A stretch of 41,402 bases of DNA from DATEBA01 sp035288045 (GCA_035288045.1 DATEBA010000034.1:1-41402); one strand, 5' to 3'; positions 25,187 through 34,029 are shown, numbered from the stretch's first letter. The notes: a model not told the origin generated them from the sequence alone. A program made the numbers and translations.

Positions 25187-26545
25187 GTGGCCGACCTCAT
25201 GGAGGCCATCACCTCCCTGGCCAAACGCCGGGGGCTCGCCTTTCCGTCCAGCGAGGTCTACGGCGGTATCCGCTCAGCCTGGGACTACGGGCCTCTGGGC
25301 GTGGAGCTGCGACGCAACGTGAAGGGCGCCTGGTGGCGGACGATGGTCCAGCTCCGCGACGACGTCGTCGGGCTCGAGGCCGCGATCATCATGTCCCCGA
25401 GGGTCTGGCAGGCGAGCGGCCACGTCCAGTCGTTCACCGACCCCCTGGTCGAGTGCAAGCAGTGCCGCCGTCGCTTCCGGGAGGACCACCTTCCCGGGAT
25501 GGCGCCGGCGTCCGGGCACGGGGGGGAGGGAACGATCGAGGCGGGGGAGCGGCGCTGCCCTGAGTGCGGGGGCGAGCTCTCCGAGCCTCGACGATTCAAC
25601 CTCATGTTCAAGACCAACATGGGGTCGGTCGAGGACGAAGCGCACGTCGCCTACCTCCGGCCGGAGACCGCCCAGGGGATGTTCGTCGACTTCGTCACGG
25701 TGCAGCAGACTTCGCGCAAGAAACTGCCGTTCGGTATCGCCCAGATCGGCAAGTCCTTCCGCAACGAGATCACTCCGGGCAACTTCATCTTCCGCACGCG
25801 CGAGTTCGAGCAGATGGAGATGGAGTACTTCGTCGAGCCCGGCTCCGACGAGGAGTGGCACGAGTACTGGGTGAACGCGCGGTTCCAGTGGTACGTCGAC
25901 CTGGGGATCCGCAAGGAGAAGCTCCGCGTGCGCCCGCACGAGAAGGACGAGCTGTCTCACTACTCGAAGGCGACCTCCGACATCGAGTACGAGTTCCCGT
26001 TCGGCTGGTCGGAGCTCGAGGGGATCGCGAACCGCACCGACTACGACCTGCGCGCTCACGCGGAGGCGAGCGGGGAGGATCTGACCTATTTCGACCAGGA
26101 AAGGGAGGAGCGGTACTTCCCGTTCGTGATCGAGCCGGCGGCGGGCGTCGATCGGGCGCTGCTCGCGTTTCTCGTGGACGCTTACGGCGTCGAGGGGGCT
26201 CCGAGCGCGTCGGGGGATTTGGAGAAGCGGACGCTTCTCGCGCTCCACAAGGATCTGGCGCCGGTCAAGGTGGCCGTTCTGCCGCTTTCGCGGAACGAGC
26301 AGCTGGCGCCCACGGCTCGTGAGGTCTTCGACCTGGTCAAGCCCCTCTGGATGTGCGACTTCGACGACGCCGGGTCGATCGGGCGCCGCTACCGGCGACA
26401 GGATGAGGTGGGCACTCCACTCTGCGTCACGGTCGACTTCGACACGCTCGAGGACCGGCGGGTGACCGTGCGAGACCGGGACTCGATGCGACAGGATCGG
26501 GTGCCGATCGCGGGGCTCGTCGACTATCTGAAGGAACGGCTGTGA
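25187..26545 (+). CDS. glyS: Glycyl-tRNA synthetase (single-chain, alpha2 type)
   Basis: This class II enzyme (452 aa) charges tRNA-Gly. It carries WDYGPLGVELRRNVK near the N-terminus, a zinc-binding insertion with CKQC and CPEC, motif 2 GKSFRNEITPGNFIFRTREFEQME, motif 3 ending in AAGVDRALLAFL, and the C-terminal anticodon domain (VKVAVLPLSRNE). This is the eukaryote/actinobacteria-like form rather than the separate alpha and beta chains of E. coli. GTG start with GAGGAGG upstream. The stop overlaps the next gene (GTGA). Confidence 0.95.
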   Translation: MADLMEAITSLAKRRGLAFPSSEVYGGIRSAWDYGPLGVELRRNVKGAWWRTMVQLRDDVVGLEAAIIMSPRVWQASGHVQSFTDPLVECKQCRRRFREDHLPGMAPASGHGGEGTIEAGERRCPECGGELSEPRRFNLMFKTNMGSVEDEAHVAYLRPETAQGMFVDFVTVQQTSRKKLPFGIAQIGKSFRNEITPGNFIFRTREFEQMEMEYFVEPGSDEEWHEYWVNARFQWYVDLGIRKEKLRVRPHEKDELSHYSKATSDIEYEFPFGWSELEGIANRTDYDLRAHAEASGEDLTYFDQEREERYFPFVIEPAAGVDRALLAFLVDAYGVEGAPSASGDLEKRTLLALHKDLAPVKVAVLPLSRNEQLAPTAREVFDLVKPLWMCDFDDAGSIGRRYRRQDEVGTPLCVTVDFDTLEDRRVTVRDRDSMRQDRVPIAGLVDYLKERL

Positions 26546-26730
26546 GAAGCGTCCCGAAGTGGCTGGTCGCCTACGGTGTGGCGTTCGCGCTGCTCCTCGG
26601 CGCGGGCATCTCTTTAGGCGCGTCGGCTTTGGGATTGCTCGAGTCCACTCGTCTGCTCTGGCTCTCGTCCGCGCTGTCGGCCGGGGCGGTCGTCGCGGCC
26701 GTCGCGAGCCTGGTGCTCTCGCGCAGGTGA
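26542..26730 (+). CDS. Small two-helix membrane protein, unknown function
   Basis: This 62-aa protein starts at GTG 26542, overlapping the glyS stop by 4 bp, and its own stop overlaps the next GTG by 4 bp. It consists of two hydrophobic segments (about 8-30 and 38-58) and a short basic end. The double overlap argues for real translation. No family recognised. Confidence 0.65.
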   Translation: MRSVPKWLVAYGVAFALLLGAGISLGASALGLLESTRLLWLSSALSAGAVVAAVASLVLSRR

Positions 26731-27998
26731 AGCGCGAGCTGGCGGCCGTGGTCGCTTTCGCGCTTCTCGCGGGCGCCTGCGAGCGGGAGGCCGAGGAAGC
26801 CCCGGTCCCGCCGGTCCGGGAGACCACTTCACCGCCCCCGACTGGACCCGGCACGGCTGCGGCGGCGCTCGCGCGTCTCTGTCCGGCCCCCACCGGTGGC
26901 GCGCCGCGCGAGGTCGAGCCGCGTCGGGTGCCGCCGTCGATCCGCGAGGTCGTCCGCGACGTAGAGGACGCGCGAGGTTTGGAGCTCCTGGAGCCGGTCG
27001 CGGTTGACGTGGTGACCCGGGAGCGGCTGGCCGAGCTGCTACATCGGGAGTCGGAGCGCTCGTTGCCGGAGGGGTTCCTCGAGCGCAAGAGCCTGGCGTG
27101 GGCCACGATCAGCGCGCTTCCTTCGGGGACGAGCATCAAGCAGGCCGTGCAGGAGTTCACCGAGGGACAGGTGATCGGGTTCTACGTGCCCGAGAGCGGG
27201 AAGCTCGTGTTCATCGGTACCGAGGACCTGGACCCGGTCGCGTACGTGACTCTCGCCCACGAGCTCACCCATGCGATCGAAGACCAGCACTTCGACCTGG
27301 ACCGGCTCGACGATCTCGATGAGGAATGCCGGGACGAGGCGGTCTCCGCGGCTATCGCTGTGGTTGAAGGCAGCGCGCAGCTCTACTCCATCCGAGCGGC
27401 GCAGCAGAACCTCACCCCCGAGGAGATCCTCTCGATCGCGGGCATAGACGTGCCGTCCTTCGGGGACGTTCCGCCGTTCATCGTGCAGCTCGAGCTGTGG
27501 CCGTACACGGCGGGGCTGGGTTTCGCAACCGTGGCATCGGCATCGGGGGAGCTGGACGGGGCGCTCGAGGAGTTCCCCGTGTCGACCGAGCAGATCATCC
27601 ACCCGGAGCGGTGGCCGAACGACGCACCGCAGGCGCTCGACGTGACGGATCTCGGGCCGGAGCTCGGGCAGGGCTTCGAGGATCTCGACGTGCAGGAGGT
27701 GGGGGAGCAGTGGCTACAGATCCTCCTCGGGCTGCGGCTGGACGCGGAGGAGGCACGCGAGGCGGCGGCCGGGTGGGACGGCGGCCTGTACCGCGCCTGG
27801 TCCGACGGGGACGCTGTCGCCGTGCTCATGGAGACGGTGTGGGACCGGCCCGAGGACGCGAGCCAGTTCGCCGAAGCGATCGAGGATTGGCTGGGCGAGG
27901 GCGACCGGCCCGGGTTCGTAGAGCTGCTCGCGAGCCGTGTCACGGTTGGGTTCGCCTCTGACGGGGCCACGCTCGAGGCCCTTCGCACCGCCGCCTGA
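26727..27998 (+). CDS. Lipoprotein with HExxH zinc-metallopeptidase motif
   Basis: The protein is 423 aa from GTG 26727. It has a signal peptide with lipobox LAGAC (Cys 18), then a Pro-rich linker and an extracytoplasmic domain. HELTH at residues 178-182 in AYVTLAHELTHAIEDQHFDL is a zinc peptidase signature; EAVSAAIAVVEGSAQ downstream offers possible third-ligand glutamates. The protein is coupled by overlap to the small membrane protein and glyS, although a functional link with tRNA charging is doubtful. The family is not one I can name. The metallopeptidase call rests on the motif only. Confidence 0.75.
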   Translation: MKRELAAVVAFALLAGACEREAEEAPVPPVRETTSPPPTGPGTAAAALARLCPAPTGGAPREVEPRRVPPSIREVVRDVEDARGLELLEPVAVDVVTRERLAELLHRESERSLPEGFLERKSLAWATISALPSGTSIKQAVQEFTEGQVIGFYVPESGKLVFIGTEDLDPVAYVTLAHELTHAIEDQHFDLDRLDDLDEECRDEAVSAAIAVVEGSAQLYSIRAAQQNLTPEEILSIAGIDVPSFGDVPPFIVQLELWPYTAGLGFATVASASGELDGALEEFPVSTEQIIHPERWPNDAPQALDVTDLGPELGQGFEDLDVQEVGEQWLQILLGLRLDAEEAREAAAGWDGGLYRAWSDGDAVAVLMETVWDRPEDASQFAEAIEDWLGEGDRPGFVELLASRVTVGFASDGATLEALRTAA

Positions 27999-28028
27999 CG
28001 GCCCCTTCCCCCGGCACTACCGGCGGCC

Positions 28029-28034
28029 TACCAT
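28029..28034 (+). promoter_or_regulatory. Putative -10 element of the LuxR-family stub (leaderless)
   Basis: TACCAT lies five bases before the GTG at 28040. Confidence 0.4.
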
Positions 28035-28039
28035 CCGTT

Positions 28040-28274
28040 GTGCCGAGAAACGACCCGAGGGGGGCGGCGGTGGCCGCGGTCGCAGGCGAGATCCTTGGGC
28101 GGGAGGCGGAGCTCGCCCGTCTCTCGGCCTTCGTAGAGATGCCGCCGAGTGCCCTGATCATCGAGGGCGATCCCGGGATCGGGAAGAGCACCCTATGGAG
28201 CGCCGCCGTCTCGATGGCCGACCAGGCCGGTCAACGCGTGCTCTCAACCCGCCCCGTCGAGGCGGAGACGAAGC
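28040..28274 (+). pseudogene. N-terminal stub of a LuxR/MalT-type ATPase regulator
   Basis: The first about 78 codons match the start of large LuxR-family regulators: ILGREAELARLSAFVE, the Walker A GDPGIGKST (about residue 45) and VLSTRPVEAE. Such proteins normally continue for about 900 residues to a C-terminal helix-turn-helix. Here homology stops near 28274 and the frame then runs only through the antisense of vapC (nominal stop 28831). No remaining LuxR part is found before ppdK. The gene therefore looks truncated, probably by insertion or deletion associated with the vapBC locus. The exact break is estimated from where the familiar sequence ends. Confidence 0.7.
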
Positions 28275-28284
28275 ATGAGTCTGC

Positions 28285-28701
28285 TCAGCCTCCCTCCGTG
28301 GCGGCGAGGGGCTCGATCCGGAGCGGTGTGTGGCGGGCGATGATGTCGAAGTCGCGATCGGCGTGGAGCACGCTCGCTCCCTCGCGGATCGCGACCGCCG
28401 CGATCAGGCAGTCGAGCGTGTTCCTGACGGGGTCTCCTGCCTTGCGGCACGCCCTCCAGACGGCCGAGGCGCGCTCGTACGTCACCAGGTCCTTCACCCG
28501 AAGCAGGGGGAACGAAAGCAGGCGAGTCCGAGTCGCGGACAACTCCTGTTTCGAGCGTGCGCCGGCGAGGAGCTCCATTATCACGGGCTCGGTGACGGTG
28601 ATCCTCGCATTGGATGCGAGGAGGCGGGTCAGCGCCCGATCGATCGGGCTTTCCGTCCTCCGGATTCCCTCGACCCAAGCGGAGGTGTCGACGAGGATCA
28701 T
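28285..28701 (-). CDS. vapC: VapC-type PIN-domain toxin
   Basis: This predicted endoribonuclease (138 aa, ATG at 28701) belongs to a type II toxin-antitoxin pair. The PIN acidic residues are visible: Asp5 in ILVDTSAW, Glu43 in VIMELLAG, Asp97 in NTLDCLIA and Asp115/117 in LHADRDFD. Its start overlaps the antitoxin stop (ATGA). A longer upstream frame lies inside vapB and was not used. RNA target unknown. Ten bases separate its stop from the end of the LuxR stub. Confidence 0.92.
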   Translation of the reverse strand: MILVDTSAWVEGIRRTESPIDRALTRLLASNARITVTEPVIMELLAGARSKQELSATRTRLLSFPLLRVKDLVTYERASAVWRACRKAGDPVRNTLDCLIAAVAIREGASVLHADRDFDIIARHTPLRIEPLAATEGG

Positions 28702-28970
28702 CGTGGACGCTTGGGACGCTCGGCGTTCGGGCCGTCGGGGACCTCCTCCCCCCATATCTCCCCGGCCTCTTCATCGGTCATGTCGGCCCACATCCCCCGG
28801 AGCTCGAGCGCCGCCTTCCAGGGGTCGGTGATCGGCTCTTCCTCCTGGCCCATCACGGCGTGCAGTGCGAAGTCGATCGCGGCTCTCTTCGTGACGATCC
28901 CGAATCGCTCCATGACTTCCGCGACGAGCTCTTCGTCGATCACGATGTTCGTCCGGACCATCCTGCCCAT
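28698..28970 (-). CDS. vapB: VapB-type antitoxin
   Basis: The protein (90 aa from ATG 28970; 87 aa from ATG 28961) should bind VapC and repress the operon. The N-terminus MVRTNIVIDEELVAEVMERFG and KRAAIDFALH are typical of the VapB family with a ribbon-helix-helix-like DNA-binding part. The C-terminal acidic stretch (MTDEEAGEIWGEE) would contact the toxin. TATCGT lies 6 bases before ATG 28970 on the minus strand, favouring that start and a leaderless message. Upstream is an inverted repeat that may be its operator. Confidence 0.88.
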   Translation of the reverse strand: MGRMVRTNIVIDEELVAEVMERFGIVTKRAAIDFALHAVMGQEEEPITDPWKAALELRGMWADMTDEEAGEIWGEEVPDGPNAERPKRPR

Positions 28971-28990
28971 GGATACACGATACCAGTGAA

Positions 28991-29006
28991 TACACACTGA
29001 TGTGTA
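28991..29006. promoter_or_regulatory. Inverted repeat, candidate VapB operator
   Basis: TACACA-ctga-TGTGTA is a perfect 6-bp inverted repeat 20 bases upstream of the vapB ATG at 28970. It is flanked by a second pair, ACCAGT (28982-28987) and ACTGGT (29013-29018). On the minus strand TACACA could act as the -35 with TATCGT as the -10 (18-base spacing), so binding would block transcription. Confidence 0.55.
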
Positions 29007-29119
29007 CGTCCGACTGGTGTTGCATGGCGAAGCGTCCGAGGCCACGTTCGTAGGTGCGTGCTCAAGAGCTGACGGCTCTCATGGACGACCCCAATCCACA
29101 CGCCGCAACCTCGCTTCCG

Positions 29120-29125
29120 TAGACT
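29120..29125 (+). promoter_or_regulatory. Putative -10 element of ppdK
   Basis: TAGACT lies 38 bases before the GTG of ppdK, which also has GGAGG (29154-29158) with 5-base spacing. Confidence 0.45.
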
Positions 29126-29163
29126 GAGGACCTCCGACAGCACATCACCACCCGGAGGCAGAC

Positions 29164-31863
29164 GTGGCCAAGTACGCCTACGACTTCTCCCAGGGCAACA
29201 AGGACATGAAGGACCTCCTCGGCGGCAAGGGGGCCAACCTCGCCGAGATGACCAACATGGGCCTGCCCGTACCGCCAGGGTTCACTGTCACGACAGAGGC
29301 CTGCCTCACCTACCTGGAGCACGGCGACCATCCTGCCGGTCTGCTGGACGAGGTCGAGGAGCACCTCACGCGCCTCGAGCGGGCGATGGCGAAGAGCCTC
29401 GGCGATCCCGAGGACCCGCTCCTCGTCTCGGTTCGCTCCGGCGCCAAGTTCTCGATGCCTGGCATGATGGACACGGTCCTGAACCTCGGGCTGAACGACG
29501 ACTCGGTCCAGGGTCTGGCCAAGCAGACCGGCGACGACTGGCGCTTCGCCAACGACGCCTACCGTCGCTTTGTGCAGATGTTCGGCAAGATAGTGATGGG
29601 TGTCCCCGCCGAGCTCTTCGAGCACGCGCTCGACCGAGCCAAGGAGGCGAAGTTCGCCGGCGCGCAGGACACAGACCTCGACGCCGAGGACCTGCGGAGC
29701 CTCCTCGAGGAGTTCCGCGCGATCTACAAGGAGCACGTCGGCTCGGACTTCCCCCAGGACCCCCGTGAGCAGCTGAGGCTTGCCGTCGAGGCCGTCTTCA
29801 GGAGCTGGAACGGGAAGCGAGCGCGCGACTACAGACGCCAGAACAAGATCTCTGACGACCTCGGAACCGCCGTGAACATCGTAGCCATGGTGTTCGGCAA
29901 CCGCGGCGACGACTCCGGCACCGGCGTCGCGTTCACGCGCGATCCCGCGACCGGCGAGAAGGTCCCCTACGGCGACTACCTGCCCAACGCGCAGGGGGAG
30001 GACGTCGTGGCCGGAATCCGTAACACGCTTCCCCTTGCGGAACTCCAGAAGATCGACCCGGTCTCCTACGGCGAGCTCCTCCAGGTCATGTCGACCCTGG
30101 AGATCCACTACCGAGACATGTGCGACATCGAGTTCACGATCGAGAAGGGCCGCCTCTGGATCCTGCAGACGCGCGTAGGCAAGCGCACCGCGTTCGCCGA
30201 GTGGATCATGGCCCACGACATGCTCGAGGAGGGCCTGATCTCCGAGGACGAGGCCCTCCTTCGCGTCGACGCGGACCGTCTCGAGGAGCTCTTCAAGCGG
30301 GTGATCTCGACAGAGGCTGCCGCGCAGGCCAAACCGATAGCCAACGGCCTGAACGCCTCGCCGGGCGCGGCGAGCGGCAGGGTCGTGTTCACCGCCGACG
30401 ACGCCGAGGAATGGGCCCGCCGCGGCGAGCGCGTGCTCCTGGTCCGGCGCGAGACGACTCCCGACGACTATCACGGCATGATCTCCTCGGAGGGGATCCT
30501 GACCTCCGCCGGCGGCACCAACTCGCACGCCGCCGTGGTCGCGCGGGGAGAGGGCATACCCGCGGTGTGCGGTGCCGACCAGGTGAAGATCGATCTGGCC
30601 GCCAGGGCGTTCTCCGCGAACGGCACCCGTGTATCTGAGGGCGATGTCGTGACGATCGATGGTTTCAGCGGCGCGGTCTACGTGGGCGAGCTCCCGCTCG
30701 AGGAATCCGTCCTGGAGAAGGCCCGCGAGGGCGACCCCGCCGCCCGCGAGGCGAGGATCTGGAAGGCCTTCGAGCGGCTGATGCGCCGAACCGACGAGGT
30801 CCGCCGCCTCCGAGTGCGCGCGAACGCCGACACCCCCGAGCAGGCAACAAACGCTCGCGAGCGGGGCGCCGAGGGAATCGGTCTTTGCCGCACGGAGCAC
30901 ATGTTCCTCGGCGAGGAGCGCGTGCAGGCGGTCCGGCAGATGATCTTCGCGGAGACCCCGGAGGAGGAGCAGGCCGCCTACGACGTCCTCCTGCCGCTGC
31001 AGCGCGAGGACTTTGTCGGGATCTTCCGCGCGATGAGCGGCCTACCGGTAACGGTTCGCCTACTCGACCCCCCGCTCCACGAGTTCCTGCCGAACCAGGT
31101 AGAGCTTGCGGTCGAGGTAGCGCTGGCGAAGGAACGGGACGAGGACGCAGCCGAGCAGGAGCGCTTGCTCCGCAAGGTGAACGAGCTCCACGAGACGAAC
31201 CCGATGCTCGGGCTCCGCGGCGTGCGCCTGGGCATCGTGAAGCCGGGCCTGTACGCGATGCAGGTCCGGGCGATCGTCGAGGCGGCGAGTCGGGTGAAGG
31301 CCGAGGGTGGGGATCCGAAGGTCGAGATCATGATCCCGCTCGTCGCCACGCGCGAGGAGCTCCGCCAGATGCGCGAGGAGCTGGAGCCCGTAGCCGTGCG
31401 TGAGCTGGAGGAGGCCGGCCAGACGTTGGATCACCTCGAGTGGGGGACGATGATCGAGCTGCCGCGGGCGGCCGTGACGGCGGCCGAGATCGCCGGGGTG
31501 GCCGACTTCTTCTCCTTCGGCACCAACGACCTCACGCAGACCGCCTTCGGTTTCAGCCGCGATGACATAGGCAAGTTCGTCGGGATGTACGAGGAGCGGA
31601 AGCTCGTCCCGGCGAACCCGTTCGTCACGGTAGACAAGCCGGGCGTCGGCCGGCTCATGCGGATCGCGTGCGAGGAGGGCCGGTCGGCCAACCCGGCGAT
31701 CCACCTGGGTATCTGCGGCGAGCACGGAGGCGACCCCGCCTCGGTCATGTTCTGCCACGAGATAGGGCTCGACTACGTCTCCTGCTCACCGTTCCGAGTC
31801 GAGACCGCGCGTCTGGCGGCGGGACAGGTGGCGGTTGGAACCACCGAGGTCGCGTCGAAGTAG
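29164..31863 (+). CDS. ppdK: Pyruvate, phosphate dikinase
   Basis: The enzyme (899 aa, GTG start) interconverts pyruvate, ATP and phosphate with phosphoenolpyruvate, AMP and pyrophosphate. In order: the N-terminal ATP-grasp nucleotide domain (LLGGKGANLAEM, SVRSGAKFSMPGMMDTVLNLG), the swivelling phosphohistidine domain with GGTNSHAAVVARG, and the C-terminal PEP/pyruvate TIM barrel (GIGLCRTEHMF, FFSFGTNDLTQTAFGFSRDD, ICGEHGGDP with the catalytic Cys). The typical length (about 880-900 aa) shows it is complete. No regulatory kinase gene is next to it. It is probably a single-gene transcript. Confidence 0.97.
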   Translation: MAKYAYDFSQGNKDMKDLLGGKGANLAEMTNMGLPVPPGFTVTTEACLTYLEHGDHPAGLLDEVEEHLTRLERAMAKSLGDPEDPLLVSVRSGAKFSMPGMMDTVLNLGLNDDSVQGLAKQTGDDWRFANDAYRRFVQMFGKIVMGVPAELFEHALDRAKEAKFAGAQDTDLDAEDLRSLLEEFRAIYKEHVGSDFPQDPREQLRLAVEAVFRSWNGKRARDYRRQNKISDDLGTAVNIVAMVFGNRGDDSGTGVAFTRDPATGEKVPYGDYLPNAQGEDVVAGIRNTLPLAELQKIDPVSYGELLQVMSTLEIHYRDMCDIEFTIEKGRLWILQTRVGKRTAFAEWIMAHDMLEEGLISEDEALLRVDADRLEELFKRVISTEAAAQAKPIANGLNASPGAASGRVVFTADDAEEWARRGERVLLVRRETTPDDYHGMISSEGILTSAGGTNSHAAVVARGEGIPAVCGADQVKIDLAARAFSANGTRVSEGDVVTIDGFSGAVYVGELPLEESVLEKAREGDPAAREARIWKAFERLMRRTDEVRRLRVRANADTPEQATNARERGAEGIGLCRTEHMFLGEERVQAVRQMIFAETPEEEQAAYDVLLPLQREDFVGIFRAMSGLPVTVRLLDPPLHEFLPNQVELAVEVALAKERDEDAAEQERLLRKVNELHETNPMLGLRGVRLGIVKPGLYAMQVRAIVEAASRVKAEGGDPKVEIMIPLVATREELRQMREELEPVAVRELEEAGQTLDHLEWGTMIELPRAAVTAAEIAGVADFFSFGTNDLTQTAFGFSRDDIGKFVGMYEERKLVPANPFVTVDKPGVGRLMRIACEEGRSANPAIHLGICGEHGGDPASVMFCHEIGLDYVSCSPFRVETARLAAGQVAVGTTEVASK

Positions 31864-31879
31864 CGCGGTCGCTCCGCGC
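31863..31879 (+). terminator. Short hairpin at the ppdK stop
   Basis: GCGCGG and CCGCGC pair over 6 bp around the loop TCGCT, beginning at the last base of the stop codon. It is a weak terminator candidate. Confidence 0.35.
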
Positions 31880-32023
31880 GTGTGACCAACAGCACTCGGA
31901 ATCCCCCTCGAGCGGAGGCGAGTTCCCCCATCCCGGCGATGCGCGCGGATGCGCCCACGCGTTAGCGTCGTCGGTCCCCTCCTCCTCGAGGCTCCCCTAG
32001 ACCCTCCCCCGTGGAGGTGATCC

Positions 32024-33367
32024 ATGGGATCTCCGGAGAAAGGGTCGCGCCGCCGGCTGATCGCTCTCGTCGCCGGGCTGGTCGTGGGCGCCGCGGCCGG
32101 AGCGGCGCTTCTCGCCCCGGCCGCGGCGGATCGCGAGCCATCGCGGTTCGAGGTGCTTCACGCCGCTCCGGCGCTGGCACGTCCGGGTCGGCAGGTGGTT
32201 CTCGGAGCGGCGATGGTCTGCGAGCCCGTCGGCTCTTCCTCGTGCAGGATCGATTCGGCCGTCGCGCACGTGTGGACGAGCGGACGCTGGACGGATGTGC
32301 CCGGGGAGCCACGGGGCGGTGGCTTCCGGTTCGCCATCCCCGGGAAACTGGTTCCCGCAGGCGGCTTCTCGTACTGGCTCCAGTTCCGGACCGGAACCGA
32401 CGCTGCGGTCGCGCACCCCTTGGCAGCAGCAGAGAACCCGATCCGGGTGCTTACGACCGAGGGCTTCACGCAGACTGCGATCCCGGGCGGCTTCTCCTGG
32501 GACGCTGCGCGTTCGTCCGACGGCCTCGTGCTCGCGCTCCGCTACGGGTCGGGCCCGGGAGAGGTCGGTCTGACCGAGGGAGGCCCGGATCGCGAGCTCG
32601 TCGGCCCATCGAGCTTCGACGTCGCGGACGACGGCGCCCTCGCGATCGCCGACTGGGTCAATGGCCGCGTTCAGCTGTTCTCGCCAGGAGGATCCTTCCT
32701 GCGGGCCGTGCCGATCCCCGAGCCTCGCCCGGTCGACCTCGCGGCGGGCCGGGACGGGCGGCTGTTCCTCGCGACGCTCGGGACCGACGGCGCGGTCGTC
32801 GAGGTCGACGGGTCGAGTGGGCGCGTTATGGGCAGGTACCCCGTCGCGGGAGTGCCCGCGCGTGTGGAGATCGCGGGAGGCGAGCCGCGAGTGCTCGCGG
32901 GTCCCTCCCAGTGGGTCTCCGTTCGCGCGGTGGCCGGTGTGCCGCTGCCGCCCGCCCTGCAGGCCGCCAGCCTCGCGCCGGCGGCCGGGGGTTCGACGGC
33001 CACAGCCTTGTCTCAGGATCTCCCCGACCGGAGAGTGGCCGTGACCTGGGCCGATTCGACCGGCGCCCGGCGCGGCTCGCTGATCCGATTGCCCCGCGGC
33101 GTGCTGGCCGGGACCGACTACTTCGTCGAGCCTATGGCCGGCGGCGGAGCTCTCGCGGCGCGAGGGCTCTGGGACGACTCGCATTTCGGCATCGGCCTCT
33201 TCCGCCTCGACGCGGCGGGTCGGGTTCTGGGCTTCTCGCTCCTGCCGGAGCCCTCGACCCGCCAGGCCGCCCGGTACTCGACGGTTCGCTTCAGACCGCC
33301 GGGCGACGTGCTCGTCGTCTTCGAGGATCACCGAGGCATCAGAATCGAGCGCTACGAGGTGAGGTGA
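32024..33367 (+). CDS. Exported NHL-like beta-propeller protein, unknown function
   Basis: The protein (447 aa) has a signal-anchor or signal peptide (about 11-35, ending AAAD) after a basic start, with GGAGGTGA upstream of the ATG. The body contains recurrent short beta patterns such as SFDVADDGALAIADWVNGRVQLFSPGGSFLRAV and DLAAGRDGRLFLATLG, which resemble NHL/SMP-30-like propeller blades. An N-terminal domain (about 45-145) may be Ig-like. Its stop shares one base with the next ATG, so it heads a coupled run of three exported proteins. No named family was recognised. Confidence 0.72.
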   Translation: MGSPEKGSRRRLIALVAGLVVGAAAGAALLAPAAADREPSRFEVLHAAPALARPGRQVVLGAAMVCEPVGSSSCRIDSAVAHVWTSGRWTDVPGEPRGGGFRFAIPGKLVPAGGFSYWLQFRTGTDAAVAHPLAAAENPIRVLTTEGFTQTAIPGGFSWDAARSSDGLVLALRYGSGPGEVGLTEGGPDRELVGPSSFDVADDGALAIADWVNGRVQLFSPGGSFLRAVPIPEPRPVDLAAGRDGRLFLATLGTDGAVVEVDGSSGRVMGRYPVAGVPARVEIAGGEPRVLAGPSQWVSVRAVAGVPLPPALQAASLAPAAGGSTATALSQDLPDRRVAVTWADSTGARRGSLIRLPRGVLAGTDYFVEPMAGGGALAARGLWDDSHFGIGLFRLDAAGRVLGFSLLPEPSTRQAARYSTVRFRPPGDVLVVFEDHRGIRIERYEVR

Positions 33368-34029
33368 TGGACATGTCAGGCGGACGCACCGCACGAGCCA
33401 CCCTGATCGCTCTCCTTTGGTTCCCGTCGCTCCTCGCGGCGACGCCGGCATCGGCGGCGTGGACCGACAACAACTGCCCCGGCGAGAGCTGGGAGCTCTC
33501 GGTCTGGAAGCGCTCGCAGGCTCGCGACTACGCCGAGAAGGGGGACAAGGAAGGCTACGAGTGGGGAGGTGGCTGCTACAAGCTCAACGACAAGGACGAC
33601 ACCCCGCTTCAGCCCGACAGCGGGGGCGAGGGAGCGGATTGCTCCGGCTACGTCTTCAAGACCTGGGCCCTGCGAAACTCCTCCGGCGCCGACGGGTTCC
33701 GGTTCTGGGAGCACGAGAAGAACGTTCACGGCCCCTACAGCACGGCGGACTTCATCTCGCCGTGCTCCGGGTGCCCGTTCAAGCTCCTGAAGGACAAGCG
33801 CTACGCGACGACGACGTACATGGATGCGTTCGTCTACCGTAGCGACGGTGGTGGGCACATCGGGATGATCTACTCCGAGGGGTCGGGCGGCTTCGACTGG
33901 ATCGTCGAGGCCAAGAGCGACGCCGACGGTACCCGCATCGCCTGGACCGACTACCGTTCTCAGACGGCCTACAGGCCGGTCGCACGCAAGAACTGGACGC
34001 CGGAGTGCTTCCCGAACTGCCCCCGATGA
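33367..34029 (+). CDS. Exported NlpC/P60-like cysteine peptidase-like protein
   Basis: The protein is 220 aa from ATG 33367, which overlaps the previous stop by one base. A signal peptide ends near ATPASAAW. The motif GADCSGYV places a candidate catalytic Cys at 92, and GGGHIGMIY places the His at 164, the layout of NlpC/P60 or CHAP amidases that cut peptidoglycan peptides. Six other cysteines (NNCPGE, GGCYKL, SPCSGC, TPECFPNC) could form disulfides outside the cell. The match is at motif level only, so substrate and activity are inferred. Confidence 0.68.
   Translation: MDMSGGRTARATLIALLWFPSLLAATPASAAWTDNNCPGESWELSVWKRSQARDYAEKGDKEGYEWGGGCYKLNDKDDTPLQPDSGGEGADCSGYVFKTWALRNSSGADGFRFWEHEKNVHGPYSTADFISPCSGCPFKLLKDKRYATTTYMDAFVYRSDGGGHIGMIYSEGSGGFDWIVEAKSDADGTRIAWTDYRSQTAYRPVARKNWTPECFPNCPR

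Noticed and set aside
28285..28831. Reading the LuxR-stub frame to its nominal stop at 28831 as a functional protein
   Set aside because: From about 28275 the frame is the antisense of vapC and loses all LuxR-family character.
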